A stretch of 64,000 nt of DNA from JAZKAR01 sp040389065 (GCA_040389065.1 JAZKAR010000016.1:248001-312000), one strand, 5' to 3'; positions 17,578 to 27,484 are shown, counted from the stretch's first letter. Notes: generated by a model from the letters alone, not told the origin. A program made the numbers and translations.

Positions 17578-19338
17578 TTAATGAGCAAAAGCTTTGATTG
17601 CTAGCATGCCTCGTTTAGCCTGTAGTGATGCGTGTATTTCTTTTTCTTGTGCATTCACCATCTGCCATAGTTCAACCCCCGCAGTAATAGCACGTTGGCG
17701 TAATTGTTGAAAGCCACTAATTTCTTTACGCTTTATCCATTCGAGCTGACCAATAATAATGACATTATGCTGGTTACAATTGCTGACAACCACGCCTAAA
17801 TTTGTACTGTTTTCCATATGAACAATATAATGCCGTCTTGCCATGCGTAGCATAGGTAATGCATCTATTGGTCTGCTTTGTTCCCAGCCAGTTGCTTTAA
17901 TAACTTCCTCAGCTTGCAAGATAGGAACCTCATCTTGATTATTGCAAAACAGGCTAATGCGGTTACCTTCTTCACGCATAGAAGTAACTTTGCCACGCAT
18001 CATAACAATATGACCACTCGATTGAAGCTTAACTAATAAATGGTAAACATTAACAGGAACCCGATGCCGAAGTTTATTCCACAAGCTTTCAAAATCTCTG
18101 TTCCATATTTTCTTTTCACGAGCATCAAAGCGTGACCATATCGTTTCCATATGGGGGCGAAAGTCGCAGTCAATAGCAAGTTGCCAGTCGTATACTCTTT
18201 TTCTAGCAGTATGAAATTTTTCTACTAAAGTAGGATCAGTGATCGCTTTACGTTTTAAAACTTCTTGACCCTTATGGCTTAAGTTATGCAGTACCGAGCC
18301 AGTATCTTGCACATGTTTCGGGATCGATAAAATATTGCCATCATAGGTTAAACCCGCTGCATAAAGGCAACTCAATATCATTACATCAGCTAAATCTTGT
18401 GCAGTCACAGGGTGGCGTAACGATGCAGGAAGGGACAAGTTTTTTGTAAAGGATGCATCTTGATAGCTACCATCAGCATTTGAATTGCCTGCTGCTTGCG
18501 GGTAGGGAAATTCGCCACTAGGCGAAATAAAATAAAGCTTTCTGTTGGGATGTTTAAAATAGCCTCTTGCATGATATATCAATGCAATATCAACAGCAGT
18601 TAACTTACTACCAGTAATACCTATAATGTGATCATCTTGAAGTGTATCAAAATTAAAATCGGGATAAAGGCTATTTGAAGGGCTAGGGTGGTGAGGGTCA
18701 CTTATAAAACCGGGTACTTCGGCCAGCAATTCTTCATCTTGTAACAGTGATTTCGGAGCACCAAATGCAAGCGCAACAACAGTGGCTGTAATTTCTTTTT
18801 GAACTATTTTTCCTGAATCTTGTAATTGAACAATCGTGACAATCGCTTCACTTTTTTGCTCAGTACGCTGGTCTTCTAATATATTATCGTGAATATTAAT
18901 CACTTCACCATGAATGAATTCATAAAAAATACCTTTTTCGTCTGCTTCCAATTCTAACTGAATAGCCAATTTTTGGGCAACTTGCTGCAGTATTTGGCGT
19001 GGTAAATATTGCTGTGATAATAACGCGCTAGTATTTAATTCATTAACTTTTTTTTGTAAACATTCAGTTAAAGGATTGCATGTTAAATATTGTATAAGCT
19101 GATCTGGATTACGAGGATCCATAGACATATTTGCAGCAGTAACATTAAAAATTACTTCTGGATGCAGCGTATCTATAATATCGCCCCAGCCTAATTTTTG
19201 TTTTTTTTCGCGAGAAACAATAATTAACTTTGTTATTTTATCTGTGATTTTTTCAGGAGCGTTTCGAATAAATTCTAATGCGGTCATTAATGCCATAGGG
19301 CCGCCACCTACTAATAATACCGTATTTTTTATTGTCAT
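17578..19338 (-). CDS. FAD/NAD(P)-binding protein of unknown function
   Basis: A 586-residue protein starting with a dinucleotide-binding motif (VLLVGGGPMALMTALEF). It has a second Rossmann-like segment (IIGITGSKLTAVDIALIY) and a C-terminal VIKATGWEQSRP stretch of the kind found in flavoprotein monooxygenases and lysine hydroxylase-like FAD_NAD(P) proteins. There is no membrane segment. Neither substrate nor pathway can be told from the sequence. It stands alone, with about 630 bp of AT-rich DNA upstream and the riboswitch region downstream. Confidence 0.65.
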   Translation of the reverse strand: MTIKNTVLLVGGGPMALMTALEFIRNAPEKITDKITKLIIVSREKKQKLGWGDIIDTLHPEVIFNVTAANMSMDPRNPDQLIQYLTCNPLTECLQKKVNELNTSALLSQQYLPRQILQQVAQKLAIQLELEADEKGIFYEFIHGEVINIHDNILEDQRTEQKSEAIVTIVQLQDSGKIVQKEITATVVALAFGAPKSLLQDEELLAEVPGFISDPHHPSPSNSLYPDFNFDTLQDDHIIGITGSKLTAVDIALIYHARGYFKHPNRKLYFISPSGEFPYPQAAGNSNADGSYQDASFTKNLSLPASLRHPVTAQDLADVMILSCLYAAGLTYDGNILSIPKHVQDTGSVLHNLSHKGQEVLKRKAITDPTLVEKFHTARKRVYDWQLAIDCDFRPHMETIWSRFDAREKKIWNRDFESLWNKLRHRVPVNVYHLLVKLQSSGHIVMMRGKVTSMREEGNRISLFCNNQDEVPILQAEEVIKATGWEQSRPIDALPMLRMARRHYIVHMENSTNLGVVVSNCNQHNVIIIGQLEWIKRKEISGFQQLRQRAITAGVELWQMVNAQEKEIHASLQAKRGMLAIKAFAH

Positions 19339-19671
19339 ATCCGTATCTAAGTAAGTACCATTAATAGCGTAATAATTTAAAGTAAAATATTGGAAATATT
19401 ATGTTACGTTGTAATTATACTTACTGCAAAGTAATTATAATTACGTGTGTTATTTAATATACAAATATATGATTTATGTTATTAAGAATGTATTTATTAT
19501 AATGTATGGTTGTATTAAATAATGGTTAAAATATATCGAAAATATATTAACCAGTAGTGTGTAAACAATATTTTTTTATTATCAAAAATATTTATTTTGA
19601 AAAGAAGAAATGCATTGATGTTGCAATTAAGGCTTAATAAAGAGTCATAAAAACAAATAATTTTAACAGTA
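19339..19671. other. AT-rich upstream region of the FAD-binding protein gene
   Basis: There are no open frames of note. The DNA is strongly AT-rich (runs such as TATTTTTTTATT) and probably contains the minus-strand promoter, but I could not choose a convincing -35/-10 pair. The repeat element A3 borders it. Confidence 0.5.
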
Positions 19672-19788
19672 CTAGAAGTTACGCAGTTGGCTCTCTCTGC
19701 GTGGGATGCCCCGCATTATGCCAACCTTGCCGTACTATGTGACTTCTGCATTGCCATGTCTTGATAAAGCTTAACTGCTTACTTCTAA
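19672..19788. repeat. inverted repeat element A3 (diverged)
   Basis: The ends CTAGAAGT and ACTTCTAAG form an imperfect inverted repeat that extends through TACGCAGTT and AACTGC. The internal GTGGGATGCCCCGCAT is nearly the reverse complement of the block ATGCGGGGTATCCCAT in element A2. TGCATTGCCATG resembles the A1/A2 core. It is the most decayed of the three copies. Confidence 0.7.
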
Positions 19789-19965
19789 GTATTATTCTTA
19801 AAGAGAGATTAGTATAAATTATGTTCGCTGATATCTCTACTATGGGATTAGCGATGGGTGGAATTAGAGAGCAGGGCTAAAGTAGATGACACTGCTCTCT
19901 ATCGGTAGGTAATGCTATGCATGCTAAGTGAAAAAAACTATATCTTGTATAAGATTTTGTAAGCG

Positions 19966-21585
19966 TTAAGCTTTTTGTAAAATAGCAAATCCATACGGTG
20001 ACAGTGTCATCGTATTGCCTTCTATTTTTACTGACTCACAGAATTCTGCAATTGGGTTAAATACAAACTCTTCGAATACGTAGTTCGTTTCTTCTGTTGA
20101 TACATTAAAAATAAACATAAACTGCTCTTTGTCATAAAACCGAATCCAGCTAACAATAGGGTCAGGCGTATTTAACAGCGCAAAATAACCCACCCTTAGG
20201 GCGAGAGAAGTTTTTCTAAATGCTAAAAATTTCTGATAAAACTTTAAAGTAGAAGATTCATCATTTTCTTGTAAATCTACGGCTAACGTTACGTGAGCAG
20301 AGCAAACAGGCAGCCAAGATTTAATGCTGGTGCTGAATCCCGCATGAAAAATATCGTGCTGCCAAGGAATAGGAGTACGGCAACCATCACGGCCTACATG
20401 CTCAGGATACAAAGATTTGTCATAAGGGTCTTGAAGGTCTTCAAAGCTAAGTTCTGCCTGGGGCAAACCAAGTTCTTCTCCTTGAAACATACAATAATTG
20501 CCTCTAAGTGAGAGACCTAAAATTGCATTGAAGCGTGCTTTAATAATATTCGCTGTTTCACCTGGAATACGGCTAACCGCACGTTTAAAATCATGATTAT
20601 TGGTTGCCCAACATACCCATCCATCCTCTAGCAAAGATTCAACTCTAGATACTGTTTTGACAATATCATTCTTACTCATTGGGGAACCCACCAAACCGAA
20701 AGAGTAAGCAAGATTAAAACGTTTTCCTGTTTGTGTGTAAACGACAGCTTCTTTTTCAGAGTCATCACCGCCAGCTTCACCTAATAAGCATCGATCAGGC
20801 CAGGAGGCATTGATAAAGCCTCGTAATTCTTCAATCCACTGAAGATTTTCAGGAACATTCATGCTGTATAAACGTACTTGCCGTGTCATGGGATTGCTAG
20901 AGGGTAAATCGGAAGGATAAGGCTCGCCTTTTTTTCTGGCAGGATTATCACGTAATGCTTGATCATAAAGATAGGCATGGGCTACATCTAAGCGGAATCC
21001 ATCTACGCCCATATCTAGCCAAAATGCAGCGATGTCTTTAATCGCATTTCGCACTTCTGGATGCCAAAGGTTTAGGGTCGGCTGTTCTTTCAGGAAATGA
21101 TGCAGGTAATACTGTTGCCTGCGGGCATCCCATGTCCAAGCGGGGCCGCCAAAATAAGAAAGCCAGTTATTAGGAGGTGTTCCATCGGCTTTTGCCTCTG
21201 CCCATACATACCAATCTTTTCTATTATTTTGGATATCTTGGCGGCTTTCTTTAAACCATGCATGTTGATCAGAGGTATGTGACCATACTTGATCTATTAA
21301 TACTTTTATTCCCAATGAATGGGCTTTTTCTAGCAGTTTTTTAAAATCTTCTAGTGAACCAAATACGGGGTCTACATCTTTGTAGTCAGATATATCGTAT
21401 CCAAAATCTTTCATAGGGGATTTAAAAAAAGGTGAAATCCAAATGGCATCGACTCCAAGGCGGGCAATGTAATCTAGTCGTTCGTAAATACCAAATAAAT
21501 CGCCTATACCATCTCCATTCGAATCTTGAAAACTACGAGGGTAAACTTGGTAAATAACACAGCCACGCCACCATTCAAACATCAT
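19966..21585 (-). CDS. GH13 alpha-glucosidase (oligo-1,6-glucosidase-like)
   Basis: A 539-residue cytoplasmic glycoside hydrolase of family GH13. The catalytic residues are nucleophile Asp200 (GFRLDVAH), acid/base Glu269 (LLGEAGG) and transition-state stabiliser Asp331 (TNNHDF). Conserved region I reads DQVWSHTSDQH. N-terminal QVYPRSFQDSNGDGIGDL is the usual start of the alpha-glucosidase group. It probably releases glucose from the non-reducing end of malto- or isomalto-oligosaccharides; sequence alone does not settle linkage. It is downstream of the glucokinase gene (75 bp gap), so glucose would be phosphorylated at once. There is no sugar transporter nearby. Confidence 0.93.
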   Translation of the reverse strand: MMFEWWRGCVIYQVYPRSFQDSNGDGIGDLFGIYERLDYIARLGVDAIWISPFFKSPMKDFGYDISDYKDVDPVFGSLEDFKKLLEKAHSLGIKVLIDQVWSHTSDQHAWFKESRQDIQNNRKDWYVWAEAKADGTPPNNWLSYFGGPAWTWDARRQQYYLHHFLKEQPTLNLWHPEVRNAIKDIAAFWLDMGVDGFRLDVAHAYLYDQALRDNPARKKGEPYPSDLPSSNPMTRQVRLYSMNVPENLQWIEELRGFINASWPDRCLLGEAGGDDSEKEAVVYTQTGKRFNLAYSFGLVGSPMSKNDIVKTVSRVESLLEDGWVCWATNNHDFKRAVSRIPGETANIIKARFNAILGLSLRGNYCMFQGEELGLPQAELSFEDLQDPYDKSLYPEHVGRDGCRTPIPWQHDIFHAGFSTSIKSWLPVCSAHVTLAVDLQENDESSTLKFYQKFLAFRKTSLALRVGYFALLNTPDPIVSWIRFYDKEQFMFIFNVSTEETNYVFEEFVFNPIAEFCESVKIEGNTMTLSPYGFAILQKA

Positions 21586-21660
21586 AGAGACCCCTTTTTT
21601 ATAGATTGCCTATTATTCTATTCCGCCCGAAAATTAAGTAAGGGCATGTCATTCATTTCG

Positions 21661-22635
21661 CTATTTTAATAGGTATTGTACTTCTTGTTCTAAACCAAGC
21701 ATGCCTAAAGCTTCATGTTGAATCAAAAAAACTGGCATTTGCTTTACATGCTCGCTCATTCGGCCTTTTGTTTGAAATTCTGATAAAAATTGTGATGTTA
21801 AAAAATAGTTGCCCAATTTTGTAGGAATACCTCCTGCAATATAGGTTCCACCCCATGCATTGAGCGTTAAAGCGAGATTTCCGGCTATTCTTCCTAGAAA
21901 AGCTAGGAAAAGATCAAGGGCTTCTTTACAGAGCAAACAACTATTATTTAGCGCTTTTTCACTAATTTGTTGCGCGCTAAGTGTTGGAGTAGTTTGTTCT
22001 TTTCCATCAATCATACGAATTGTGTGATAAAGATCTTCAAGCCCGATTCCTGAACATACGCGCTCTGCAGAAATATGATTATATTTGCTGCGCAATTGTT
22101 CATAAATTGCAAATTCGCGTGCATTAATAAAAGGCATAGTGACATGGCTTCCTTCACAAGCATTAGCCAGATAACGTGTTTCACCCCAAAATAAGGCAGC
22201 AACGCCTAGCCCTGTACCTGGGCCAATAATACCTTTAGGATAATGCTCGAGAGGCGCATTGCCTCCTATTCGATGTGCTAATTCAGGCTTAATTCCTGGT
22301 ATCGCTAATGCCACCGCTTTAAAATCATTGATGACATCAAAATGAGCGAGCTTTAAGGTCTGCCCAACTTCTGAAATGCTAAAGTTCCATGAAAGATTGG
22401 TAAAGTGAACCCAATCGCTCATAACTGGGCCAGCCACTGCGAAAAGCCCAACTGTGGGGCGTTTGGGATGTGTAAAGGCGCCGACTTCTTTTAGATAGGC
22501 TTCAGCCGCTGCTACAGGGTCAGGAAATTGCTTACATTCTAAATAAAGAACATCGTGGCACCCTTGATGATCTACTAAAGCGAAACGGGCATTTGTACCC
22601 CCAATATCTGCAATAATCGCGGTGTTTGGCATCAT
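21661..22635 (-). CDS. glk: glucokinase
   Basis: A 324-residue ATP-dependent hexokinase of the proteobacterial Glk type. It has the N-terminal phosphate-binding motif ADIGGTNARFAL, then VAGPV, the segment NLSWNFS and NDFKAVALA around the sugar site, the GPGTGLGVA adenosine-site motif and EGSH. The C-terminal AGGIPTKLGNYF is also typical. It is first in a two-gene unit with the GH13 enzyme. The start could be the ATG at 22635 or the adjacent ATG at 22632; the ribosome site is weak. Confidence 0.95.
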   Translation of the reverse strand: MMPNTAIIADIGGTNARFALVDHQGCHDVLYLECKQFPDPVAAAEAYLKEVGAFTHPKRPTVGLFAVAGPVMSDWVHFTNLSWNFSISEVGQTLKLAHFDVINDFKAVALAIPGIKPELAHRIGGNAPLEHYPKGIIGPGTGLGVAALFWGETRYLANACEGSHVTMPFINAREFAIYEQLRSKYNHISAERVCSGIGLEDLYHTIRMIDGKEQTTPTLSAQQISEKALNNSCLLCKEALDLFLAFLGRIAGNLALTLNAWGGTYIAGGIPTKLGNYFLTSQFLSEFQTKGRMSEHVKQMPVFLIQHEALGMLGLEQEVQYLLK

Positions 22636-22893
22636 TTACACTCATTATTTATTTTAGAAAGCAGTGGTACATATTATCCTAAGTTCTGTAATGGATTGCT
22701 TGTCTCTTGAGAGGGAAAATAGGAACTAAAATGATATGTACATAAATTAATGTATGAAGCCGCGGCATTACACCGCAGATTTGCTACTCAGCGGTATCTG
22801 CATATTAAATTTAGGATAATTATTATTGAATAGGTTGTAAAGCTGGTAAAGGGATGAAGGGGTGAAAGCTAAGCATTAAACTAAAAAATTTTC

Positions 22894-23379
22894 CTAATAA
22901 GGATAAAAATAATCAAGGTTATATTCACTAGGAATATGCTCAGGCAATATCAACCATAAGCTGAGTTGTAATTTTTCGTTGGGCTTAATGGCTTTTTGAG
23001 CTGAATTATTTAAATATTCTTGTGGTGACCACTGGTTTCTTAAAACAACTGTTTTTTTCTCATTTAAGAAAGAAAGCACTAAATGAGGGAAGCTTACCCA
23101 TGTTTTAGTTTTATTTTCAATATCAAGCTTTATATTCCAGTAGGTCAGCTTAGTAGGATGCTGATTAATTTCGCGAACAGTAATCGTTAATGGTGTCGCG
23201 CTTTGAAGCCCTATATGCTCTAACGAAAGTAAGCGGCTTCCCCATTGTGTTTGTGCAAGATAAGGTTGCCACCATTGATGCGTTAATAATATTAGCTGCA
23301 ATAGGGCTAATGTAAAAGCAACATTAGCCAGTAGTTTTCGCCCGGCACTTTGGGGCAGAAGATGTGTAGGAGTACTCAT
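22894..23379 (-). CDS. DUF3426-domain protein, short form without zinc ribbon
   Basis: A 161-residue protein with one transmembrane helix (about residues 17-37) followed by a periplasmic beta-rich domain that fits DUF3426. Betaproteobacterial members downstream of prmA usually begin with a CxxC zinc-ribbon (MJ0042 type); none is present here, and the protein begins just before the helix. It starts 1 bp after the prmA stop codon. The function of the family is not known to me. Confidence 0.75.
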   Translation of the reverse strand: MSTPTHLLPQSAGRKLLANVAFTLALLQLILLTHQWWQPYLAQTQWGSRLLSLEHIGLQSATPLTITVREINQHPTKLTYWNIKLDIENKTKTWVSFPHLVLSFLNEKKTVVLRNQWSPQEYLNNSAQKAIKPNEKLQLSLWLILPEHIPSEYNLDYFYPY

Positions 23380-23380
23380 A

Positions 23381-24307
23381 CTATTTTATAACGCTGCTAC
23401 TTAAATTATTCTTGGTGCCAACAAGCAAGGCCCATCCTTCTTCACTATCCGTAAGTTTAAGGTCAAATCCGTAAGTCTTATAGTGCTCTGCAATTTCACC
23501 TGCTTGTTCTCGCCATAATCCTGAAAGAAGCAATGTTCCATGTGGAGCAACATGCTGACTTAAAAGAGGGGCCAGGGCACGTAGCGGGTTAGCCAAAATA
23601 TTTGCTACCACACAATCAAAAACACTATTGAGTGGAAGTTGTTCAGGTAGTAAAGTTTCTAAAGAAACCTGATTCGCTTGAGCATTTTGTTGGGCTACGA
23701 CTAAAGACGTGGGGTCTATATCTACCCCTTTAATCTCTTTTGCTCCCAGTTTGGCTGCTGCAATGGCTAAAATTCCTGAGCCACAACCATAGTCTAATAC
23801 AGTTTGATGAGGCTGGATATTTTGATCTAGCCAACGTAAGCATAATTGCGTAGTAGGGTGAGTGCCGGTACCGAACGCCATACCCGGATCGACAATCAAA
23901 TTAATCGCTTCTGGGTGCGCAGGCTGGTGCCATGAAGGAATAATCCATAGTCTTGAGCTAATGCGTATAGGCTGGAACTGTGCTTGAGTCAGAGTTACCC
24001 AGTCTTGGTTATCTACAAAAGCCAACGTGCAATGCGGAGCTGGCAAATCTAATCTTGAGGCTTGTTTACGTAACCATTCTGACCAATCTTTATTGGGGGC
24101 TGGTTCAAAAAGAGCTGAGACGCGAGTCGTGTGCCAAAAAAATTGATGGTCTTCGCCTGGTTCTCCAAAAATAGGAACTTCGTCAGCGCTACCCTCGCTT
24201 GCATCGGCAACATCTACACATGCGGCGCCCTGATCAAGAAAGGTATCTGACCAAATATCAACGTGGCTGGGATCGATATCAATCGAAAGTTTTATCCAAT
24301 CATTCAT
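23381..24307 (-). CDS. prmA: ribosomal protein L11 methyltransferase PrmA
   Basis: Trimethylates ribosomal protein L11 with S-adenosylmethionine. The 308 residues include the N-terminal L11-recognition domain, the linker motif MAFGTGTHPTTQLCL, cofactor-binding motif I VLDYGCGSGILAIAAAKLGA, the acidic motif VDIDP and the catalytic-loop motif VANILANPL. It overlaps accC by 4 nt (ATGA). Position after accB-accC is the usual betaproteobacterial arrangement. Confidence 0.96.
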   Translation of the reverse strand: MNDWIKLSIDIDPSHVDIWSDTFLDQGAACVDVADASEGSADEVPIFGEPGEDHQFFWHTTRVSALFEPAPNKDWSEWLRKQASRLDLPAPHCTLAFVDNQDWVTLTQAQFQPIRISSRLWIIPSWHQPAHPEAINLIVDPGMAFGTGTHPTTQLCLRWLDQNIQPHQTVLDYGCGSGILAIAAAKLGAKEIKGVDIDPTSLVVAQQNAQANQVSLETLLPEQLPLNSVFDCVVANILANPLRALAPLLSQHVAPHGTLLLSGLWREQAGEIAEHYKTYGFDLKLTDSEEGWALLVGTKNNLSSSVIK

Positions 24308-25659
24308 TTTTGTGCGCGAAGTTCTGTAAGATGATGTTCAAGATAGTGAATAGATAATCCACCTTGGATAAACGCTGGGTCATGCATAATTTTTTGATGA
24401 AGCGGTATATTTGTTTTAATGCCTTCGATCACCATTTCTGAAAGCGCCACAGACATACGGGCAATCGCTTGCTCACGTGTGGGTGCATGAATAATGACTT
24501 TGCCGATCATTGAATCATAGTAGGGCGGTACAAAATAACCTTGATACGCATGTGAGTCAACACGAACGCCTGGGCCACCAGGGGTATGATAAGAAGTAAT
24601 GCGCCCAGGGGAGGGAATAAATGAATAAGGGTCTTCTGCGTTAACGCGGCATTCTAAGGAATGACCGTTAAACGTAACTTTATCTTGCGTCAAACGAAGC
24701 GGGTGACCAGCAGCAATGTAAATTTGTTCCTGAACAATATCAACGCCGGTAATTTGTTCGGTAACAGGATGTTCAACCTGAACCCGTGTATTCATTTCAA
24801 TAAAATAAAACTCATCATTTTCATATAAAAACTCAAACGTACCCGCTCCGCGGTATCCTAAAACGCGGCAAGCTTCAGCACATCGCTCGCCAATCATTTC
24901 AATGTGTTTACGATCAATGCCGGGGGCAGGGGCTTCTTCTATAATTTTTTGATGACGTCTTTGCATTGAGCAATCACGCTCACCAAGATAAACAGCACTT
25001 CCGTGTTCATCAGCAAGAACTTGAATTTCAATATGACGAGGATTTTGTAAGAACTTTTCCATGTAAACAGCTGGGTTGCCAAATGCAGCACCCGCTTCAG
25101 AGCGCGTTAAGGTTACAGATTGTAATAAGGTTGATTCCTCATGCACCACTCGCATGCCGCGACCGCCGCCGCCGCCTGCTGCTTTGATAATAACTGGGTA
25201 ACCAATATCACGCGCTGCTTTAAGAATGACCTCAGGGTCTTCAGGGAGAGCGCCTTCGCTGCCTGGTACACACGGTACCCCCGTTGCTCTCATTGCTTCT
25301 TTTGCTTTTACTTTATCGCCCATGATTCTGATGGTCTCAGCTCTAGGGCCAATAAATACAAAACCGCACGACTCCACTTTTTCAGAGAAATCAGCATTCT
25401 CAGACAAAAAACCATATCCAGGATGAATTGCTTCAGCTTCGGTTACTTCTGCGGCACTTAAAATGGCAGGAATATTAAGATAACTTTGTGCTGAGGGCGC
25501 AGGCCCGATACAAACAGACTCATCTGCAAGCTTTACATATTTAGCATCAGCATCTGCTTCGGAATGCACTACAACGGTACGAATACCCATTTCACGACAA
25601 GCGCGCTGAATACGTAACGCTATCTCACCCCGGTTAGCAATTAAAATTTTTTCAAACAT
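24304..25659 (-). CDS. accC: acetyl-CoA carboxylase, biotin carboxylase subunit
   Basis: Carboxylates biotin on AccB with ATP and bicarbonate, the first half-reaction of fatty-acid synthesis. The 451 residues start MFEKILIANRGEIALRI. The ATP-grasp domain has the glycine loop KAAGGGGGRGM, and EMNTRVQVEHPVTE is the catalytic signature. The frame can be extended to a TTG at 25674 overlapping accB, but ATG 25659 gives the canonical N-terminus, 7 bp after the accB stop. Second-last gene of the aroQ-accB-accC-prmA-DUF3426 unit apart from prmA and the DUF3426 gene. Confidence 0.97.
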   Translation of the reverse strand: MFEKILIANRGEIALRIQRACREMGIRTVVVHSEADADAKYVKLADESVCIGPAPSAQSYLNIPAILSAAEVTEAEAIHPGYGFLSENADFSEKVESCGFVFIGPRAETIRIMGDKVKAKEAMRATGVPCVPGSEGALPEDPEVILKAARDIGYPVIIKAAGGGGGRGMRVVHEESTLLQSVTLTRSEAGAAFGNPAVYMEKFLQNPRHIEIQVLADEHGSAVYLGERDCSMQRRHQKIIEEAPAPGIDRKHIEMIGERCAEACRVLGYRGAGTFEFLYENDEFYFIEMNTRVQVEHPVTEQITGVDIVQEQIYIAAGHPLRLTQDKVTFNGHSLECRVNAEDPYSFIPSPGRITSYHTPGGPGVRVDSHAYQGYFVPPYYDSMIGKVIIHAPTREQAIARMSVALSEMVIEGIKTNIPLHQKIMHDPAFIQGGLSIHYLEHHLTELRAQK

Positions 25660-25666
25660 GCCTGAT

Positions 25667-26188
25667 TTATCCAATCAAAAAGAGAGGCTGACCATATTCA
25701 ACGGGTTGTCCATTTTCAATAAGAATACTTTTAATGACACCGCTGGTTTCAGCTTCAATCTCATTCATTAGCTTCATGGCTTCAATAATGCATAGTACAT
25801 CGCCAACCTTAATAGTTTGCCCAATTTCAGCAAAAGGTTTTGCACCAGGCGAAGCTGCGCGATAAAAAGTACCAACCATCGGTGATTTGATAGGGATGCC
25901 TTCATCTAAGACTGGGGGTGTTTCTGCTGCTGCGGGAGCAGAACCAGCAGCATGAGGTGCAGAATGTGGTGAAGGTGCATAGGGCTGAGGGGCATGCGCA
26001 TAATGATGAGGCGCCGCCGCATAGGTAGGGTAAGGGACGACCATATGAGGGTTGCCAGAAAATGGAGTATGGCTTGCTGGAATAAGCCGGGCTATTCTAA
26101 CTTTTTCTTCACCTTCGGTGATTTCCAGCTCAGCGATATCTGATTGCTCTACGAGATCAATCAGTGTCTTGATTTTGCGTAAATCCAT
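25667..26188 (-). CDS. accB: acetyl-CoA carboxylase, biotin carboxyl carrier protein
   Basis: The 173-residue biotin carrier. The N-terminal dimerisation segment MDLRKIKTLIDLVEQS is followed by a His/Pro/Ala-rich flexible linker, then a biotinyl domain with EAMKLMNEIEAE, whose lysine is biotinylated. An AGGAACC ribosome site supports the ATG. The start lies inside the end of aroQ (32-nt overlap in another frame). Confidence 0.97.
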   Translation of the reverse strand: MDLRKIKTLIDLVEQSDIAELEITEGEEKVRIARLIPASHTPFSGNPHMVVPYPTYAAAPHHYAHAPQPYAPSPHSAPHAAGSAPAAAETPPVLDEGIPIKSPMVGTFYRAASPGAKPFAEIGQTIKVGDVLCIIEAMKLMNEIEAETSGVIKSILIENGQPVEYGQPLFLIG

Positions 26189-26699
26189 GTTCTAGGTTCC
26201 TATACGAAGCAAGGCAGGTAAGAGCGTAAGCCAGAGCAAGTTCGTAACCATGTACGCCAAGCCCGGTAATACAACCTACAGCAACATCTGAAAAGTAGGA
26301 GTGATGTCGGAAAGGTTCGCGTGCATAAATATTAGAGAGATGTACCTCAATAAAAGGAATTGCAACAGCAAGCAAAGCATCACGAAGCGCAACGCTTGTA
26401 TGCGTTAATCCTGCAGGGTTACATATAATAAAGTCAATGCCCTCATGAATAGTTTGATGAACGCGATCAATAAGTTCGCCTTCATGGTTGCTTTGAAAAG
26501 AAAGTGCCATAGCACCAGATTGAATAGCAAGTTGCCCTAGCCTATCATCGATATTAGCTAGAGTATGCGCGCCATAAATATCCGGTTCTCTTAACCCTAA
26601 CAGATTAAGATTAGGGCCATGCAGCACTAAAATTTTAGGGAGTCCATTATGATTGCGACTCGTGGGGGTAACAGGACGAAAGGGCTTTTTCACGACCAA
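26157..26699 (-). CDS. aroQ: type II 3-dehydroquinate dehydratase
   Basis: Third step of the shikimate pathway. The signature ILVLHGPNLNLLGLREPDIYG, the catalytic His in NHEGELID and the pattern IEVHLSNIYAREPFRHHSYFSDVA are clear. The start is unsettled: TTG at 26699 and GTG at 26693 give a 20-residue extension before KILVLHGPN, and no ATG precedes the domain in frame. No strong ribosome site is visible. It is the first gene of the unit with accB, accC and prmA. Confidence 0.93.
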   Translation of the reverse strand: MVVKKPFRPVTPTSRNHNGLPKILVLHGPNLNLLGLREPDIYGAHTLANIDDRLGQLAIQSGAMALSFQSNHEGELIDRVHQTIHEGIDFIICNPAGLTHTSVALRDALLAVAIPFIEVHLSNIYAREPFRHHSYFSDVAVGCITGLGVHGYELALAYALTCLASYRNLEHGFTQNQDTD

Positions 26700-26754
26700 A
26701 AAACACCGCGATACACGAAGAAGCCGACAGTTTGCATTATCACCCCTAACTTGT

Positions 26755-27303
26755 CTAGTTATCTTCAGTGCTAAATTTTGTCAAACGTGTGTTTAGGTCT
26801 TCTGGATGCAGGGTTCCAACAATCGTTTCAAAAGAACTTTGTTGCTTATTCATGATGATAGAAAAGGGAAGTACGCCTTGTGTATTACCAAATAATTGCA
26901 TAAATTGAAGCCCTTGATCGGGAGCTACAAAAGAAGGGTAGGTGATAGGCGTCGATATTAAAAAGCGTGCTACATCTTCAGGGTAGTCGATAGCAATGCC
27001 AATAAATTCTACATCGCGCGATTTCCATTTTTGACGCATTAAATTTAAATCAGGAATTTCTTTTTTGCATGGCGCGCACCATGTAGCCCAAAAATTAACC
27101 ACAATGGTTTTTCCTTTCCACTCTTTTAGAGAATGCGTCTTGTCTTTACTATCTTTAAGCGAGGCGGAAAGAAATGTTTGATGAGCGGCAGTGATATTGT
27201 TTTTTTTAATAACAGGGCTACCTGCTGTATACGTTTTAATGCCTATGTAGAAAGCCGCTATTGCAACTATAAAAAGGCACATCCAATAGAGGTAACGGTT
27301 CAT
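26755..27303 (-). CDS. TlpA/ResA-like membrane-anchored thioredoxin
   Basis: A 182-residue protein with an N-terminal signal anchor (about residues 5-23) and a periplasmic thioredoxin fold carrying W75-C-A-P-C79 and the TlpA-type cis-proline region LPFSIIM. Such proteins reduce specific periplasmic disulfides, for example in cytochrome c or oxidase assembly. A TlpA-like gene before aroQ-accBC is a betaproteobacterial arrangement. The nearby DsbD fragment (27485-28027) could be a redox partner; this is inference. Confidence 0.9.
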   Translation of the reverse strand: MNRYLYWMCLFIVAIAAFYIGIKTYTAGSPVIKKNNITAAHQTFLSASLKDSKDKTHSLKEWKGKTIVVNFWATWCAPCKKEIPDLNLMRQKWKSRDVEFIGIAIDYPEDVARFLISTPITYPSFVAPDQGLQFMQLFGNTQGVLPFSIIMNKQQSSFETIVGTLHPEDLNTRLTKFSTEDN

Positions 27304-27484
27304 TAGTCATTCGATTTTTAGGCAGTTTGGCGAGCAGTTTTGCATATGTTTTGCGTATAAACTGCTGTTAGAAATCTTTAAAAATAAGCGTTAGGTTAAG
27401 GTATTAGTCAACACGTTTATTTTAAAGCAGGCAAGAGGCATAGCTAAGATGTGTAATAAAAGCTCAACGAGGCAGCCTTCGATT

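Noticed and set aside
24966..25461. Plus-strand frames inside accC
   Set aside because: They lie antisense to a highly conserved gene and have no ribosome site or recognisable product.
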